Positions 21,861 to 35,478 of a stretch of DNA of 64,000 nucleotides are shown here, one piece after another. Within the stretch, counting starts at the first letter, position 1, and every line of letters starts with the position of its first letter. This DNA comes from Cryptomeria japonica (taxonomy: Eukaryota > Streptophyta > Pinopsida > Cupressales > Cupressaceae). Location: the NCBI RefSeq assembly GCF_030272615.1, contig NC_081409.1:21394260-21458259 (forward strand), written 5' to 3'. The notes beneath the pieces were generated by a model. That model made no database searches. It was not told where the DNA came from and saw only the letters and a list, made by a program, of their open reading frames with translations. The position numbers and the translations under genes are program-made.

Positions 21861-24800
21861 ATGGCTCCTAAAAGGGAATTCTCTGGTAAAGTTGATTATT
21901 TAGAAAGGAGTGTGTGTGATGACTTTTTAGAACAGTTGACACTGTCAACCAACCAGGCATCTAAGGCCAAAGAGTTAGTACCCAGGGCTCCCCGTCTGAA
22001 GATTGGAGAAGGATTATATGACAAGGGTAATTGGTTAAGAGACCCACAGGTTGGACTGTCTGGGTTGGGGTTATTTAGAATCGGATTTGGGATGAGGAAT
22101 TCTCCTGCTCCTCAAAATAGCATTTGGGAATTAGATGTTGGGAAGTTGGTAGTCCCAGGGGTGTTCATGGATACAGATTTGTTAACCCAAATGGCATTGA
22201 ATTATGATTCAGTTACAAGATGCATCCGGGATGTAAATGGAAAAACCCTCGTGGAGATTAATGCAGAAGAGTTGAGAACAGCATTTGGGCTCAGTGAGTT
22301 CACCAACTTCTTGGAACCTATAAACTTCACACAATTAGCTCAGGTGTACAGAGCACAGAGGAGTCATCTTAGGAATGGGCCTCTCAAAGAACTTTTTCTG
22401 AAAGTAGGAGGGTTAGCAGTTGTAGGGCCCAACACACAAGAGCCTTTTTCATTAAGTATGTTTACCTTGAGGGCAAAAGGGATGTATTGGGCACTTTGCC
22501 AAGTTCTAGGAGAGGATGCTGAATCGAATATGTCAAACCATTACTTGCTAATGATTGTTCAAATTTTGAATCCTTCTCTTGCTATTACATTTGATTATGC
22601 TTCTTATATTGCCGACGCTATCCATGGAGGGTTGATAGGGATAAAGAATGGAAAGGTGGATAGGCCATTTGGGTGGTATTCACTCTTGATGCACCTCTTT
22701 CTCTTCAAAGGTGGTGATTATTTCGCCAGTGGTATGGACCTGGTAAAAGAAAAGGAGGGAGAGAAAATGCCGGTACAACTATGGAGTACTGTGTTGTCAT
22801 GGGACAGAGAGGATGCTAGTTTTCTGAAATTTGATAAATATTTTGCATCCAAAATAAGGACTCTCCTTTGCTCTGACAACCCAAGAGTCCCCAAGGTTCT
22901 TCTGGAGTTCTTAAGACCAAAAGAATTCGCAGAGGATATCAAGATAGTTCATAACTGGGGTGATATGTACTTATATCCAGTCTCTACAGTTTTTAGAGTC
23001 TTTGGTTTCAGAGGCACCCCATTTTTGTTACCATACCAGGTCCCCCTCAAAGTGGGAATAGCTGAGATTCTCAGACAAATTGGTAACCTGCAAGAGGCAG
23101 AGTTAACAGGCAGAGGTAAAGGGACTATTTTCCCTACGGCTACAGTAGCCCACCAATTTGTAATCACCAAGGGAGGCTGGAAATGTTTTGAGGATTTCCT
23201 CAAACCCTACCATTTGTCCACTGCAATGTCTAGATGCGCTGATCCAGAGGACTTTTACAATGGTGTGTTCTGGAAGAAAGTAGCATGCAGAGGTAGGCCT
23301 CATCAATTCCACTTTCCTGAAGACCTCATCAGGAATGAATTTGATTTAGATGAACAGGAGTTGAGGAAGGAAAAGTGGGTGGCTTACAGGAAGGCCCTAG
23401 ATTTTGTGCATCAATTTGATGCTAGCTATGACCCATTGTCTAGCTTCTTCCCATTGGAAGAGAAGATAAAATTTTTGATTATTTGCTTTGAGGATGTAAT
23501 GCAAACAATAAAGGAGAAGAGGGAAGTTGTAATCAAGAACAACCCTGAGAAAGCAAGAATGATTTTGGGAAAATTAGCTCCCACTAAAGCAATCCCTCCC
23601 GGTGATTACACCCTGCATAAGAAAGCAGGTTATAGTGTGCTGGTGTCTACAACAGGGGATCCCTCTTCATCCAAAGGAAAGAGGAAGGCACAGGAAGTCA
23701 TTGACATCCAGGACAGCCCAAAGAAGCAGAGGGTGGGAAAGGAAGTGCAATCAGATACACCCCTATATTCCCCATCCCAATCCCCTCTCCACATAGGAGA
23801 TGAGCAAGCAGCAACCGAATACCTCTCTCAGTTGGGCAGCTTGGGGAAGATTGCATATACATATGATGAAGTGGAAGAAGGGATGCCAGAAGAACCCACT
23901 GAAGCACAGATGGACATCACTTCAACTGAACTCAAAGGCCAGGAGTGGGATCCTGAGATAAAGAAGGTCACTAGTGCCTTTCTAGCTGATGATAGCTTTG
24001 TCACATCTGAAGCATTCATGCAATTTATCTGGAAGCAGCATATAGATAAATATAATGCTAGATGTGAAGCAAGAAAGGCAGAACAGTCTAATAAAGATCC
24101 AGCCTCAGTGGAGGAAGAAATAAAACAGGAGATGATGGAAGAATTCAAAACCATCACTCCTGAACAGGGAAGGATCTAGTAGCACAAGCTGGAGTGCTCA
24201 TTTTACCAGAATGGAATATTGTTGATGCTCTGGTGCTGGATGCAGTAAGAAAGGAGACCAAACCCATGGAAGGGGTTACATTCAGTAAGGACAATGCTGC
24301 ACTAGTCATGTGGTCCCTTAAAAGAAATGAGGTCAAGAAAGGTAAGGACACCTCAGGGACAAGTCACATTGGTGGATTGATGATCAAGAGAGTAGAGAGT
24401 ACAGGGGTAGTAGAGGCTGCTAGCACTATGCTAGAGACTGCCAAATTTAGTGTTGCAGTGGCTGAAAAGGAAGCCAAAGAAAAGGAGGCCCTCCAGCTTA
24501 AATTGGAAACAGTTTTGAAGGCCTATGATAGTGCTAAGGAGGAGATAAGAGGCAAAGATAGCATTATTGCTAAATTGCAGAGCCAGCTAGCAGGACAACA
24601 CCAACAAGGTGAGTCTTCAACATTAATGATCACCTCTTCTCCTGCAAGACCTCCACCTACTAGCCCCATCATTGAGCTCCCACCGTCTCCTGCGCCTTCC
24701 AGCTCTCAAATGATTGAGATAACTCCCCAATAATTGGAGAATCTAAAGCAGACTCAGGCCTATTATGCGGGGAAGTATGAGGAGAAGATAAAAGCCACAA

Positions 24801-25504
24801 TCTCCAGTTTTGCAGACACTATAAATGCCTCACTCCTTCACAATAGTGTAGGAAAGGTCATGGAGATATGGACTGAATTAAGAAGAGATAAGGCCATTTT
24901 GACACCCATTTTTGACAGATGGAGGCCTAGGGAGCAAGACTTAGAGTTCATGTGTGTTTCCTGTGATTGAGCAAGAGCTAATCCCATTATCAAATCCACT
25001 TCTGATATCACTAAGAGTTTATTGCAATTGGCAACAGAGGTGGATAATGTGGAAAGAAGGGTTAAATTGCTTAAGAAGGAATACACTGATCAAGTTTGTG
25101 AGTTGCTCCCAGGGGTTTTTGCCAATCCAGATCAGCTGAAAGATAAGCAGATATGGCTCAATGAGATAAATTCCAAATTGTCAGCAAGGGTCAAGGGAAT
25201 CATTGATCTGGATGATACCTCTTTCTTTGTTATAACCATACAGGAAATAGAAAGAATTAAATCACACTATAGTTTTCTTAACTCAGAAGTCAACAAACTG
25301 AGGAATTCTTGGAAAAGGTTGACTAAAGTTAAGAATGATGTGATTAGTTTTGTATGGCCGACAAAGGAGACATATAGTGAGTGGAGAGTTAAATATTCCA
25401 CTCGAGATCCGGAGCAGTTGGAGGGCGCCCCTGAAGAGTCAGAAGAGGTTACAACTGAACAACCCGTTGAACAGACTGCTGGGGAATCTGAGAAGAGCGC
25501 ATAA
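21861..25504 (+). pseudogene. Large unrecognised frame, about 1,200 codons, decayed
   Basis: The likely start is ATG at 21861 (MAPKREFSGK); an upstream in-frame ATG at 21672 lies in leader-like sequence. The frame is open to 24179. A one-base shift near 24168 moves it to the next frame, which continues to 25504 and is broken by TAA at 24731 and TGA at 24968. The first 600 residues are globular, with a WALCQVLGEDAESNMSNHYL segment and Phe-Gly-Trp-Tyr-Ser-Leu-Leu-Met-His-Leu. That second segment vaguely recalls the plant transposon protein domains found in extra ORFs of LTR elements. Residues near 610-640 hold a basic SSKGKRKAQEV / SPKKQRVG patch that could be a nuclear signal. The C-terminal third is Glu/Lys-rich coiled coil with a Pro/Ser linker. 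No RT, integrase, protease or transposase motif is visible. Probably a mobile-element protein; function unknown. Confidence 0.5.
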
Positions 25505-26430
25505 CTGATTCACGTAAAAAAATTGTAACCTCTTCAATTTTTGAAATAATTGTAACAAACTTTCCTCGAGAAGTCTGAAGCTTTGTGCATCCATATTGTT
25601 ATAAATGGATACCAGGACTAGAGAGAAAGGGATCACAAAAATTTTGTAAGAAAACGCTACAGAAATATTATCTGAGCTTTTCCAAAGTTTAATGGAGAAT
25701 CAGACTTTTGTAAAATCTTTTCAAATGAATATCAATATACAGGCCGTCAGTTTTGAGTGAAGCTTTGTGTCGTCTTCAAACTTGTCCTTAAGTTTATTTA
25801 CTGTTTTCATTCTGAATAATCCAGGATTTTCTGTTTGATTGAAATTGTAAGGCAATCTCAGTATGGGTGTTTTTAGCTTTTCTCTTTAGGAGGGAAATTA
25901 AATATGCATGATCATTCTTACTAGTAAATACTTTGGGAGAAACTTTGAATTTTGAGGACCATAGTTTAGTTTGAAGTGATTGAATTCTTGTTGGTGTTAG
26001 GCATTCGCAAGGATTAATGGAAACCAAGTTGATGGGAAGTATAGAGATATTTTGTTTCAGGAGTTTTATTTGAGTTTGAGTGACTCTGTAGCCTTGGATA
26101 AAGCACTGGTACTAATCGAAGCTGTTTATTGCATGCTTTGTTGATCAAATATGCTGAAGTTGAGTATTGTTTCATTCTTTGTTTTCAGTTGTTTTCAAGG
26201 TGAATAAACCCACTGGTTTTCTGGAATGGTTTGTTGTGGGTTTGTTGTTTAAGAGTGTGAAGTTAATTCACAAAGGGTATACCCACCTGGGCTCAAAGAA
26301 GAGCCCGAAGTGTAGAAGGTCTAACCAAACCTTGTCATATGTTGTCTCTAAAATCCCTTTATCCTTGATGTCTTCTCGGCACCCATTTTAGATTGTATTA
26401 TTAAGGGCATTGAAGGGGAATCAGATTTTG
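25505..26430 (+). other. Downstream region of the large frame
   Basis: AT-rich. A TATA-like ttataaatgg at about 25599 and a phrase near 25640 (attttgtaagaaaacg...) loosely resemble sequence just before the frame at about 21670, so it could be the matching terminal repeat. The similarity is too weak to call an LTR. Confidence 0.3.
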
Positions 26431-26439
26431 AGAACAACA

Positions 26440-27690
26440 CATTCTCCTATTAATTAAATAAATTATTCAATTTATTTTAATTAATTCATTAAACCAAATT
26501 CACAATCAATTAAATGAATAAATTCTATTTATTCAATTTAATCATCTTTCCTCTTTTAAATAAATTAAATAAAACATTTATTTAAATCATTATCCCCCCC
26601 ACTTGCATTTTCCTACAAATACAAGTTGCACCTATTTGTTGAAATAAATGAATTTTATTTTAATAAAAATTCTATTTTCCCTCACCCACCAAACCCACTT
26701 GCAATCCTAAATCCCCTTTTAGACTCTTCTAACCCCTTCCTAATTAGCCTAATTCATCCCCTAAATATTGTCACATTCCTAAGTAATTTGGAGTCACTTC
26801 TCAAAGACTCCAAAGTCTTTGAAAAGCATTTAAGGCTTGAAGTCTTCAAATGGTTAACCTCTAAAGTCTTACAAACAATTAATGGCTCTTACATGACCAT
26901 TTATGGTTAAATCCATTTGCACCCATGGTTAGAGACTTTGACCCCTTAACTCAACTTCATCTTTACCCTTGGTCGTTAATTAACCCTTGCACAAGAGTTT
27001 ACCTCTTGGATAAAATCTTTATCCAATGGATGACTCTAACCCAACCTTAACCTTACCCCCTAGAGTAACCCTCAGGTCATGTCAAGCATTTAATGCTTCT
27101 TCCCTCTCCCCTTAGCCCATCTCATGTTGACATTTGTCATCCTAGGAATGGGTTGAAAGCCCTCACATGGATCTTAAGCCCTTCAATCCTGACCCTTGTT
27201 GAGATTACGCAATCTCAACCATCCATTGCTCCATTTTTCCTATAAATAGAGCTCATTTCTTCATAATCCAGATCCTGAAAACTTGTATGCATCTAGCTTA
27301 TAGCAAAATCTAGAGAGTATTTAGCATAATTCACTTTGCTCTAAATTTAATCGTAGTTAGTAACATAATATCTCATTTCTTAGCTTGTTCATGTTTGAAT
27401 TTTCATGAGCATTTACTTCATACTCTTGAATCTCCATAAGACATCCAAAAACAGTGCAAAAAGCTACTGAGAGCTACACTCATTTGGGAACTTGGAGAGG
27501 AAAGGAACAAGGGAGAGCTAATGGCATAGGGAGCATCATGAGTGAAGTCTTAATGTTTATTCGTTTTTATCTCTAATATGCTTTTATGCTTAATCTTTCT
27601 TGATAATGCTTTTTAATGGTTTAGTTTTATGTTGATTTGACTAACCCCCGGACTAACCGTTTTATAGCGTTACAGATCTAAAACAGAAAA
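26440..27690 (+). repeat. LTR-like region with TATA box
   Basis: Starts with AT-rich palindromic modules of the aattaaataaat type, then a C-rich section, a TATA box (cctataaataga, about 27237-27248) and a leader. This order matches the LTRs at 34007 and 51564. The ends and partner are not defined. The stretch 27691-29500 holds nothing I can name. Confidence 0.38.
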
Positions 27691-30600
27691 AGAAGCTAAA
27701 CAAGGAAAACCCCTATTAAGTTTTATAAAAGGACATGGTGGCTATCGTTTCATAAGCGAGATCATTCTCATAGGGGACTATAATGCTAGAGCGAACAAAT
27801 AACCAAGTATTGTGCCTTAATAGGGAAGAGGGGCTTAATAACAATCTACTATGACTAGGGGAGGAAGGGAATCAAAGTTGGGAAAGGGTCTCTGAAAATA
27901 AAAAAGAGATATTTCACAATTTGGAGTTGAATTGTTGGGGCTATATATCCTTCATGATTTGATCATTTGTAATAACATAGAGACTTGGGGGTAAAAGCAC
28001 AAAGTTGCATCACACTTTTGACCAACTAAATAGTTTTTAAGGAAACTATTTCATTCAAAAAGATTTTGGGTAGAAGGATTCTGTCTGGAACCACATGGCG
28101 TATATGAGGCACTAGAGTTTTTGTTAGCATAACTAATGTCATTACATAACTAGTTAGTAGTTAATCATTTACTAATGTGACCTATTCACATTACCTTAAG
28201 TTTATTTAATGGTTATTTAGAGATTTTCCTCATCCAGTGTGGTTGAGACATGTGTACTCACTTTGTGGGATACCTCTTGCATGCACACTTGCCACTCACT
28301 GTAACACTTGTCAAGTGAGATAACAAGTGTTTCTTTATTGGAGGTGTAATCAATTGTTGTTTCTTACCATCCTACCTCCAACACCTTTCCTATGCATGCA
28401 AGGTTGTTTAGTATATTTTACACACTTTTATTTAATTATTCTTGTATTGTGTTGTTCTCAACTTCATAGATTGAGTATGCAATTTCTTGACTTATGTGAC
28501 TCATTGATGATAGTTGTTGGTTGGAAAATAGTGTGAAAATAGTATACAAACATTGATCTAAAAATATGTAATAGCTAACTGGAAAGAAGAGTCTAGAAGA
28601 TAGATTTTACTGTAGGGATATCATCTAAGGGTCACATCCCCTATTATAGATATAAGTAGATAGAAAGATCTATTCACCATAATAGATAAGATATAGAGAG
28701 ATATATAGAGAAAAGAGATACAAGGAATGTAATGAGTATATGTTGATATATGAGTACAAACAATTATGATTTTTGGTCTATTATGTGTATATGATATTTT
28801 ATTCTAATTTACAACTAAAATAGGACTTGGGTACCTTTTTGTGTTGCCTCAATAGGGCCGAGTTTGAGGTAGAAGACTACAACATTAGAAATCACTTGGG
28901 TACAAAACTCTAGTCTATATCCCTAAGATTTCTTGCTAACAATAGCATTCAAGAAAAAATCTTGGTAACACTAATAGTTTCAATGAAACCCTTTCACCCG
29001 AAAACATAAAATTATTTTTTTTCTTTTGAAATTTTGAATCGCGTTCAAATTTACATGTAATGTTTTGATTGAAAGAGTTTAGATTGAAACCATTTTGACT
29101 AAAATTTTCTATGTGGTTGCCTATGTGGTAGCTTAATCCCTCTTTCGAGACAAATTTAAAAAAATTCAACTTTATTTTTGAATTTCTCCAACTAGGAGAA
29201 CTTTCATGAAAATCTGAAAATTATAGAGATCAGATTCTAGAATCTAAAAAAATGATATTTTGATTAATTTTAATATGACTTTTTTGAATATTGCAAGTAG
29301 GTTTTTATAATCAAGCATGAGTCAGAAAAAAAAAAAATTAAAAATATGTCTAGTGCACTTGTAGACACCTATCCAAAAAAAAAAAAACACGCTTGAGTCC
29401 TTCCATCCCCTATCATGTGTCCATCTTCTATTGAAAAAGCCAAACAAAAAAAAAATCAAAAAAAAAAGACAAGAGAAAAAAGTAAAAGCAAAAATAATTC
29501 GTCCACTGGTGAAAACCTGGCAAACAGGTGCCTTGGGCAAGTACCATGATGAAAACTGGCAAACAGGCATCATGCGTAATCTATGAACTTCTTGCACACC
29601 ACACTTGGGGGCAGGTTTCCTCCTTCATATCCTATTGCCCTTCCATTATCCTATCGAACCCCTGTCATTACCCTTCATATCCTATTGTCCCTCATGTCCA
29701 GTTTCCCTTTCCACCTTTGATCTTGACAAGGTTGAGGATCTTCATGAGCATCACGCATCTTGTTTGTAGCTTTTAGTCCATCATAGCTTTTGGTATTTAT
29801 CCATTTGCTTATTATAACTTTTCATCCATATTCCCTGTCTTATTGCAGCTTTCTGCCACTATCCCTTAGCCTACCCCGACCTTCAGTCCATGTCCCTTAT
29901 CCATTCTTGGTCTTGCTTATCCTATCCATCTCTTATCACTATCCATACACTCTTTTTCATCCCTTGATCTTGATCTAACATAAGGACGCAAAAATTTAAA
30001 CATGGTTTCAAAAACCTCTTGACATGTCCCTCATGCCATGTCACTACTTTACATTGTCATATCCAGTATCTTGTCCTATCACGCAATAGCCCTTAAAAAT
30101 TGCATCTGTATTATCTCCATGATAAAAGGCCTTTGTCTTCCCTCTATCCACCATCATTTCAGCAAGCCTATTTATTCACCTGTCATATTCCTTGCCTTGC
30201 TAGACACTGGAGGCAAATTCAAAAAAATTGAAAAATGTCCTGAAATAATTCAAAAAAATTGAAAAATGTCCTGAAATAATGCAAAAAAATCTCTAAAAAT
30301 CAAAAAAATGTCCTGAAAAAATCCCTAAAAAGTCAAATAAAGTCCTGAAAAAAAATTGTAAAAAAATCGAAAAGCAAAACAAAAACATGAATAACCCCTC
30401 TGTGCATAGACAGCTCACTGAGTATACATCCAACGACACGCAATCCAACGCTACGCTTTACTGCAAATCATGCGTTAAAAAGATGAACTTTTTCAATCAA
30501 ACCAGACATTCAAACTGATCAGAATTGTCATATCAATCAACCTCAACTATCATTGGTCCTTGGCACACTATCATGGGTCTTATACAGGGTGTGGTATACT

Positions 30601-31418
30601 CGAAACCAGACTGTGTCCTGTCTTAGACGGGGTACCGCATTCTCTGAAACCAGACAGCATGATCGTCCTATCAGCACTTTCAACTTTTGACAATGAAGAT
30701 CAAGATGTTTGTTTGATTTGTTGGAATTTGTGCATCTTATCTTTTTATTGATTTATCTTTGGCTTCGGTCATGTTCCTATGTTGCTCGATGATGTCACTG
30801 AGTGATTTAGAGTGACCAGGATGGTTCATGATCCTTTTCTTTTTTGTTGTGATTGTTGTTTGTCTGTGATGTGTTTGTGGAGGGTTGCATTTCAGCTCTA
30901 GCCTTCAATGCCATGATGCTATGCATCCATTTTGCTACATTAAAATAAAGGTTCTCACCTACAAAGTGCATTACTGAAAGCAAGTTTTTCTTCGTCTCTA
31001 ACTGTCCTCCGTCTCATTTTTCTTCTTACTAACATTTCTTCCATCAGTTTGGATAGTCAGTTTGATCTAGTGCTCTGATTTCCCCAAACACATATGTTGC
31101 ATCCTGCATTCATTGGTTAGTACATTTGCATTACATCAAGCATCATATCAAGCATTTTATCCATTCCATATTATCAATGCATCAAAAACACATAAAAAAA
31201 ATACATCCATGTTCCACAATAATACATAAATAATGCATACGCCATCCATACATAGAAAATAACATAAGTCATAACACATTGCATCCCATCATCTCGATGC
31301 ATATCATATCATATGTCACAATAATATCGAAGTACAAAATTGGACTGTCTGTCCTAAGTATGGCCCGCAGGCTAACTACATAATGTCCACTGTCCGTCAT
31401 ACGGAGCATGTGCCTCTG

Positions 31419-33164
31419 TCACTGGGTGCTCCCTCTGTCCTCCTCATCCCTGCCATGTCTCGCGGATGATGTCCCTCCTGGTCCTGGCTGTGGTGGTCTC
31501 CTAGGTCCACTCACCCCCATGCTGCTCAATGACCTCCGAGAGCGTGCCCTGCTCTCTGTCCTTGATCGTGCCCGATATGATGTTGCTCTCTGCTTAGGTG
31601 GAACTGCACTCTCATATAGTGTCCTCCAATGGCGTATCTCTTCTCCGGTCTCTACCAACATCTGTGCCATCTCACATGCATTGGCATCCCGAATCGACCC
31701 AATGTACTCAATGACTCTCTGTTCCTCTCGTTGTGCCTGAGCTATTGCTGCATCTCGAACCGCTGTCGGTCTAGCTATCTTTTCTCTAAACTGCTCATGC
31801 TCTCTCTCTAAAGTCGCAATATGATCATGCTGACTCGCTATGGTAGCCTTGCACATCTCCATCTCCTCTATCCTAGCTGTCTCTGGCTCTATGGGTATAT
31901 CCTGCAGTGCCTCTTGCTCGCCTGAATCTGGCTCATCCTCGTCCTACCCATCCTCATCCTCCTCATCCTCATCATCTCCCTCCTCCTCTCCTGTGAGTGG
32001 GAAGTCCTCCTGTCTCCTCGGCACTGGAATATCCGGATCTGTCAATGGCATTGGCCGTCGTCGTGCAAACCATCTCTCATACTCCTCTGTCGTCCCGGCG
32101 TCCGCCACATCTGATCTCTAATCCCACTGTCTCTGTTGTAGCTGTGAGAAGTCAGCATATGCTATGTGTGGCTGAATCATACTCCCCCACTGACTCGTCT
32201 CTCTGTGACATCGGGCAAAGTGTGCAGTCCTCCTAGGTACATCCTGCCTCTCTCCAAACTGTCATCTAACTCTCTCTGGCAGGTACAACTCAATCACTCT
32301 CTGGCGATTCACTGGTTGCCCAATCAGGTATCTCTCCTGTCTATAATATGGTAGCTCCTCACTTTCATCTGACCATCCCGGACAATCACGATATGGCCTC
32401 CATGTGAACTCTCTCAATCTGTCTAGCTCATGTCGCCAATACAATATGTATCCAAAAGGACCCTGTCTCAGTGCTCCCCCATAGCAGTACACATATGGTC
32501 GATGTGGTACTACATGTCTCTCTATAATCGGTCAACATATGGCTATGTGCTCGAATGCCCATACCTGTAGCAATGTGACTCCACAGCTCAAAGTCTGCAC
32601 TCCCTGATATGCTATCTGATGCAACTGAAAATACAGCATAGCCAGTACACATGGTCCCCATGCGTACATCGTCCCCTCTGTCGCCATCCGCTCTAGCACT
32701 CTTCCCCATCCAATAGGGAATCCATGTCCTCGTCTGTCTCCTGCTAGTAGACATGCTATCACCACTGCTATCACCACATATCGTCTATCATACTCTGATG
32801 CCATGGTCTCCCAGCCAATCTCCCTCTCTACGATATCCAGATCATCTGTGTCGCACTCAAATAATCTGCACAACGCATCTCTCCCTGTCACTGGGTCATA
32901 CTCTACCATCTCTCCATGAATCGGAATGCGGAGGATATGCCATACATCCTCTAGTGTCACAGTCGCCTCTCCAGTCGCTAGATGGAATGAGGAGGTCTTC
33001 GAATGCCATCGCTCTGCCAATGCGGTAAGCAGTCCTATGTTTGCCCTAATCTCAAGCATGAATGTGACATAGTATATCCCCAGTCCTGCTAATGTATCTT
33101 TGTTCGTGCTTCTGAGTCTATGTCGTAACATGAAGCAGTCTGGTCGGTTCTCCCACGTGATCAA
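31419..33164 (-). pseudogene. Antisense plant mobile domain (PMD) protein
   Basis: One minus-strand frame covers about 580 codons with no shift but about four stops (for example TGA at 32532-32534 and 32262-32264, both fitting a former CGA). The N-terminal 210 residues carry a PMD of the MAIN/MAIL1-like type: ALAERWHSKTSSFHLATGEA, then TVTLEDVWHILRIPIHG, then the hydrophobic segment around YVVIAVVIACLLAGDRRGHG. An acidic Asp/Glu stretch, a coiled coil (starting MEMCKATIASQHDHIATLER) and an Arg/Ser-rich tail follow. PMD frames are known as extra ORFs in plant retroelements, sometimes antisense between pol and the 3' LTR, which is the position here. The family is linked to silencing and genome stability in Arabidopsis; a role for this copy is unknown. 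Confidence 0.65.
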
Positions 33165-33362
33165 TGGATACTATCGACTCTGCATCACAATTGGGGCACA
33201 TTATTTGTCAGTTTTAGGTTTTTCTCCTATGGGTTGTATTTCCTCATTTCATGTCTAAATCAGGGTGTTTTTCATCTATTCTCACCTATCCTACCCTTAT
33301 CCCCCCTTTTCCGGATCATTTGCATGTTTTTTTGACCAAAATTAGGGTTGCCAGTGCACAAT

Positions 33363-33472
33363 TGCGTCTGTGTTATGATTCCTGCGCCTGTGTCACATTT
33401 CCTGCACCTGTGTATCCCTACACAAGCGTAGAAGACCCTACACAAGCGCAGGTTTCGCCCTACACAAGTGCA
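33363..33472. repeat. About 20-base phased TGCGYCTGTG motifs, orientation switch
   Basis: tgcgtctgtg or variants start at 33363, 33383 and 33403. The reverse-oriented form (cacaagcgta, cacaagcgca, cacaagtgca) follows at 33421, 33441 and 33463. The same motif family forms the arrays at 37056 and 38472 in the neighbouring element. Confidence 0.65.
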
Positions 33473-34006
33473 GGAGTCCCTTTCGGCATCCCTTGTGGGC
33501 CCCGCAATGTCCCGCAAGCAAGTCAAATTCACAAAATTGAAGACATGGGTTTTTGAGATACATATCGCTGCTCCTGCGTCGTCCAGTCGTCTGTACATGC
33601 GTAGACGTTCTTCGAGGTGATCTGCCCTTGGAATGTTCGTCATCTCTCTGCAAGTGTCCTTTTCCAGAGCAACAAATTCTCCTTTTTGGCTAGTGCAAAT
33701 GAGCAATTTTCACTCTCTTGGTCTCATTTATAGATCTTTGTCAGTGCATCGATGGACGTGCACCCTCTCCATCTCATGCTAGTCGCGGTCTTTTGCACCA
33801 TCAATTGCTTGTCCTTCATGCATCCGATCTTCGATTGTTAGTCTGTTCGATCCTATCATTTTTATCGATCAATTGGCCTCTTTTCTGCATGTTTCCGGCC
33901 AATTCCTCGAGGGGGCATGCATATGTCATTATCAGCGTCTGGGGCATTTTCATTATTGTTCTTTGAAACAACGCTTAAAATCGCATTGTCTCAAAGAGGG
34001 GCAAAA

Positions 34007-35478
34007 TGTAGACACCTAAAAATGGTCAACGCTTGCGAAGTCATACTTTAACATTTGCGCATTGCCTTATTTTAGGGTTTTTGTGTCACATTAACATTTC
34101 TCCTATGATTCGCACTTGGTCTTTATCATTTGTGAGCATCGAGTCATTCTTCTACATTCTTCATTCGTCTCGCTCTCAAATTTGGTCTTGTCGACAACAC
34201 TATCCAGTCATGATTTTGATTGATCTTATCCTCTCGCATCAATGTGCGTGCTCATTTGTCATCATTTTGGACATCGTCAATCCTAATTAGGGTTTTGTCC
34301 TCTTATCAATCTTGTCATCATGCGATTGATTTGTCATCGATTCTTGTCTTTCGATCGATTTGTCATCGATTCTTGTCTTTTGATCGATTTGTCATCAATC
34401 TTGTCGTTTTGCAATCTATTTTGTCATCGATCCTTGTCCTCTTGTCAATTTTGTCATTTTGCGATCAATTTGCCATCGACCGTTGTCTGTCTCAATTATG
34501 TCAATTTGGATCAATTAGTCATTGTTCCTCGTCAATTGGCGCATTTATCAATCAAATCATTTATCACATTGGTTCTTTGTTAATCAAAATCATGATCGAG
34601 TCAATTATCTTTCATCGAGACCTAATTGTCATCCTTGCATTGCTAATTCATCTTCTAGGGTTTCATGATTTAATCATTTAACCTTGTTTGTCATTTCTCC
34701 CGTTAGGATTAATAAATTATTTATTTATCCTAAGTCTTTTCATCGCAATTAAATGTTCATTTAATTGGCTAATTATTCCTCTTTTTGTGAATTAATTAAT
34801 AAATGACAAATTATTAATTAATTCACCTAATTTATCTTAATTCCTAATTTTCCTCTTTTTCTAATTTCCTAATTTCCTAATTTCTAATTTCTAATTTCCT
34901 CCTATTTTCCTCCTAATTTCATGGGAATGACATTTCAATTTGTCATAATTGACAATCAATCAATTTTTGACATAGAAATTTGTCATAATTTGTCATAAAT
35001 TATCAATCAATCAATTTTGCATAGAAAGTGCATAATTTGTCATTATTGACATTTTTTATTTACAATTTCCATTTGAATTGAATCATGCTAATTTGATCAT
35101 TTCTCCAATTTGTCTATAAATTGGATGAATTTCTTCAATCAAATCCCTAATTAGATTATCGAATTTCTAATCACTTTGTCAAATCAATCACACTTCGAGT
35201 ACTCTTGCGCCAATATCTTGTCTACTTGCTTTCATCTCGTGTGTGCACTTGAAGGTGAGATCCACAAACAAAAGGCTATTTGGAGAAGAAAGAAGGACAA
35301 TGGAGCCGCATGAAGGAAGCATTTAGATCTACATTTGGTTTGCATAGTCTTTAGTTTTGAATGTTTCATTTTCATGTCTTTATTGAGTGTGTTAGGATTG
35401 ATCATTGCATTTTAGTTTTCGTGATTGAGCTATGATTAATATTGAATTTCTTTGATGATTTCCGATTTCCTAGCTACA
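34007..35478 (+). repeat. 3' LTR of the Tat-like element
   Basis: Starts tgtagacacc after a polypurine tract. The end at ...cctagctaca is supported by a matching end in the LTR piece at 60301-60351. It contains a tandem repeat (34325-34495), AT-rich palindromic modules near 34700-34830, a TATA-like tctataaattgg at about 35112 and a leader. Non-coding. Confidence 0.65.
34325..34495. repeat. About 30-base tandem repeat in the LTR
   Basis: Five to six degenerate units of 29-33 bases built on gatcgatttgtcatcgattc. Frames across it are repeat artefacts. Confidence 0.7.

Larger units (their letters stand above)
29505..34006 (+). mobile_element. 3' internal region of a Tat-like Ty3/gypsy element
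   Basis: Near 29510-29580 a repeated phrase, gaaaac(c)tggcaaacaggc, marks the kind of sequence found after the integrase of plant Tat-lineage elements. The region ends in a polypurine tract (tcaaagaggggcaaaa, 33991-34006) against an LTR start. In between are CT-rich sequence (29600-30200), short A-rich repeats built on tcctgaaataattcaaaaaa (30220-30350), an antisense PMD frame and a phased motif cluster. Gag-pol is not in the window, so lineage is inferred. Confidence 0.55.
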
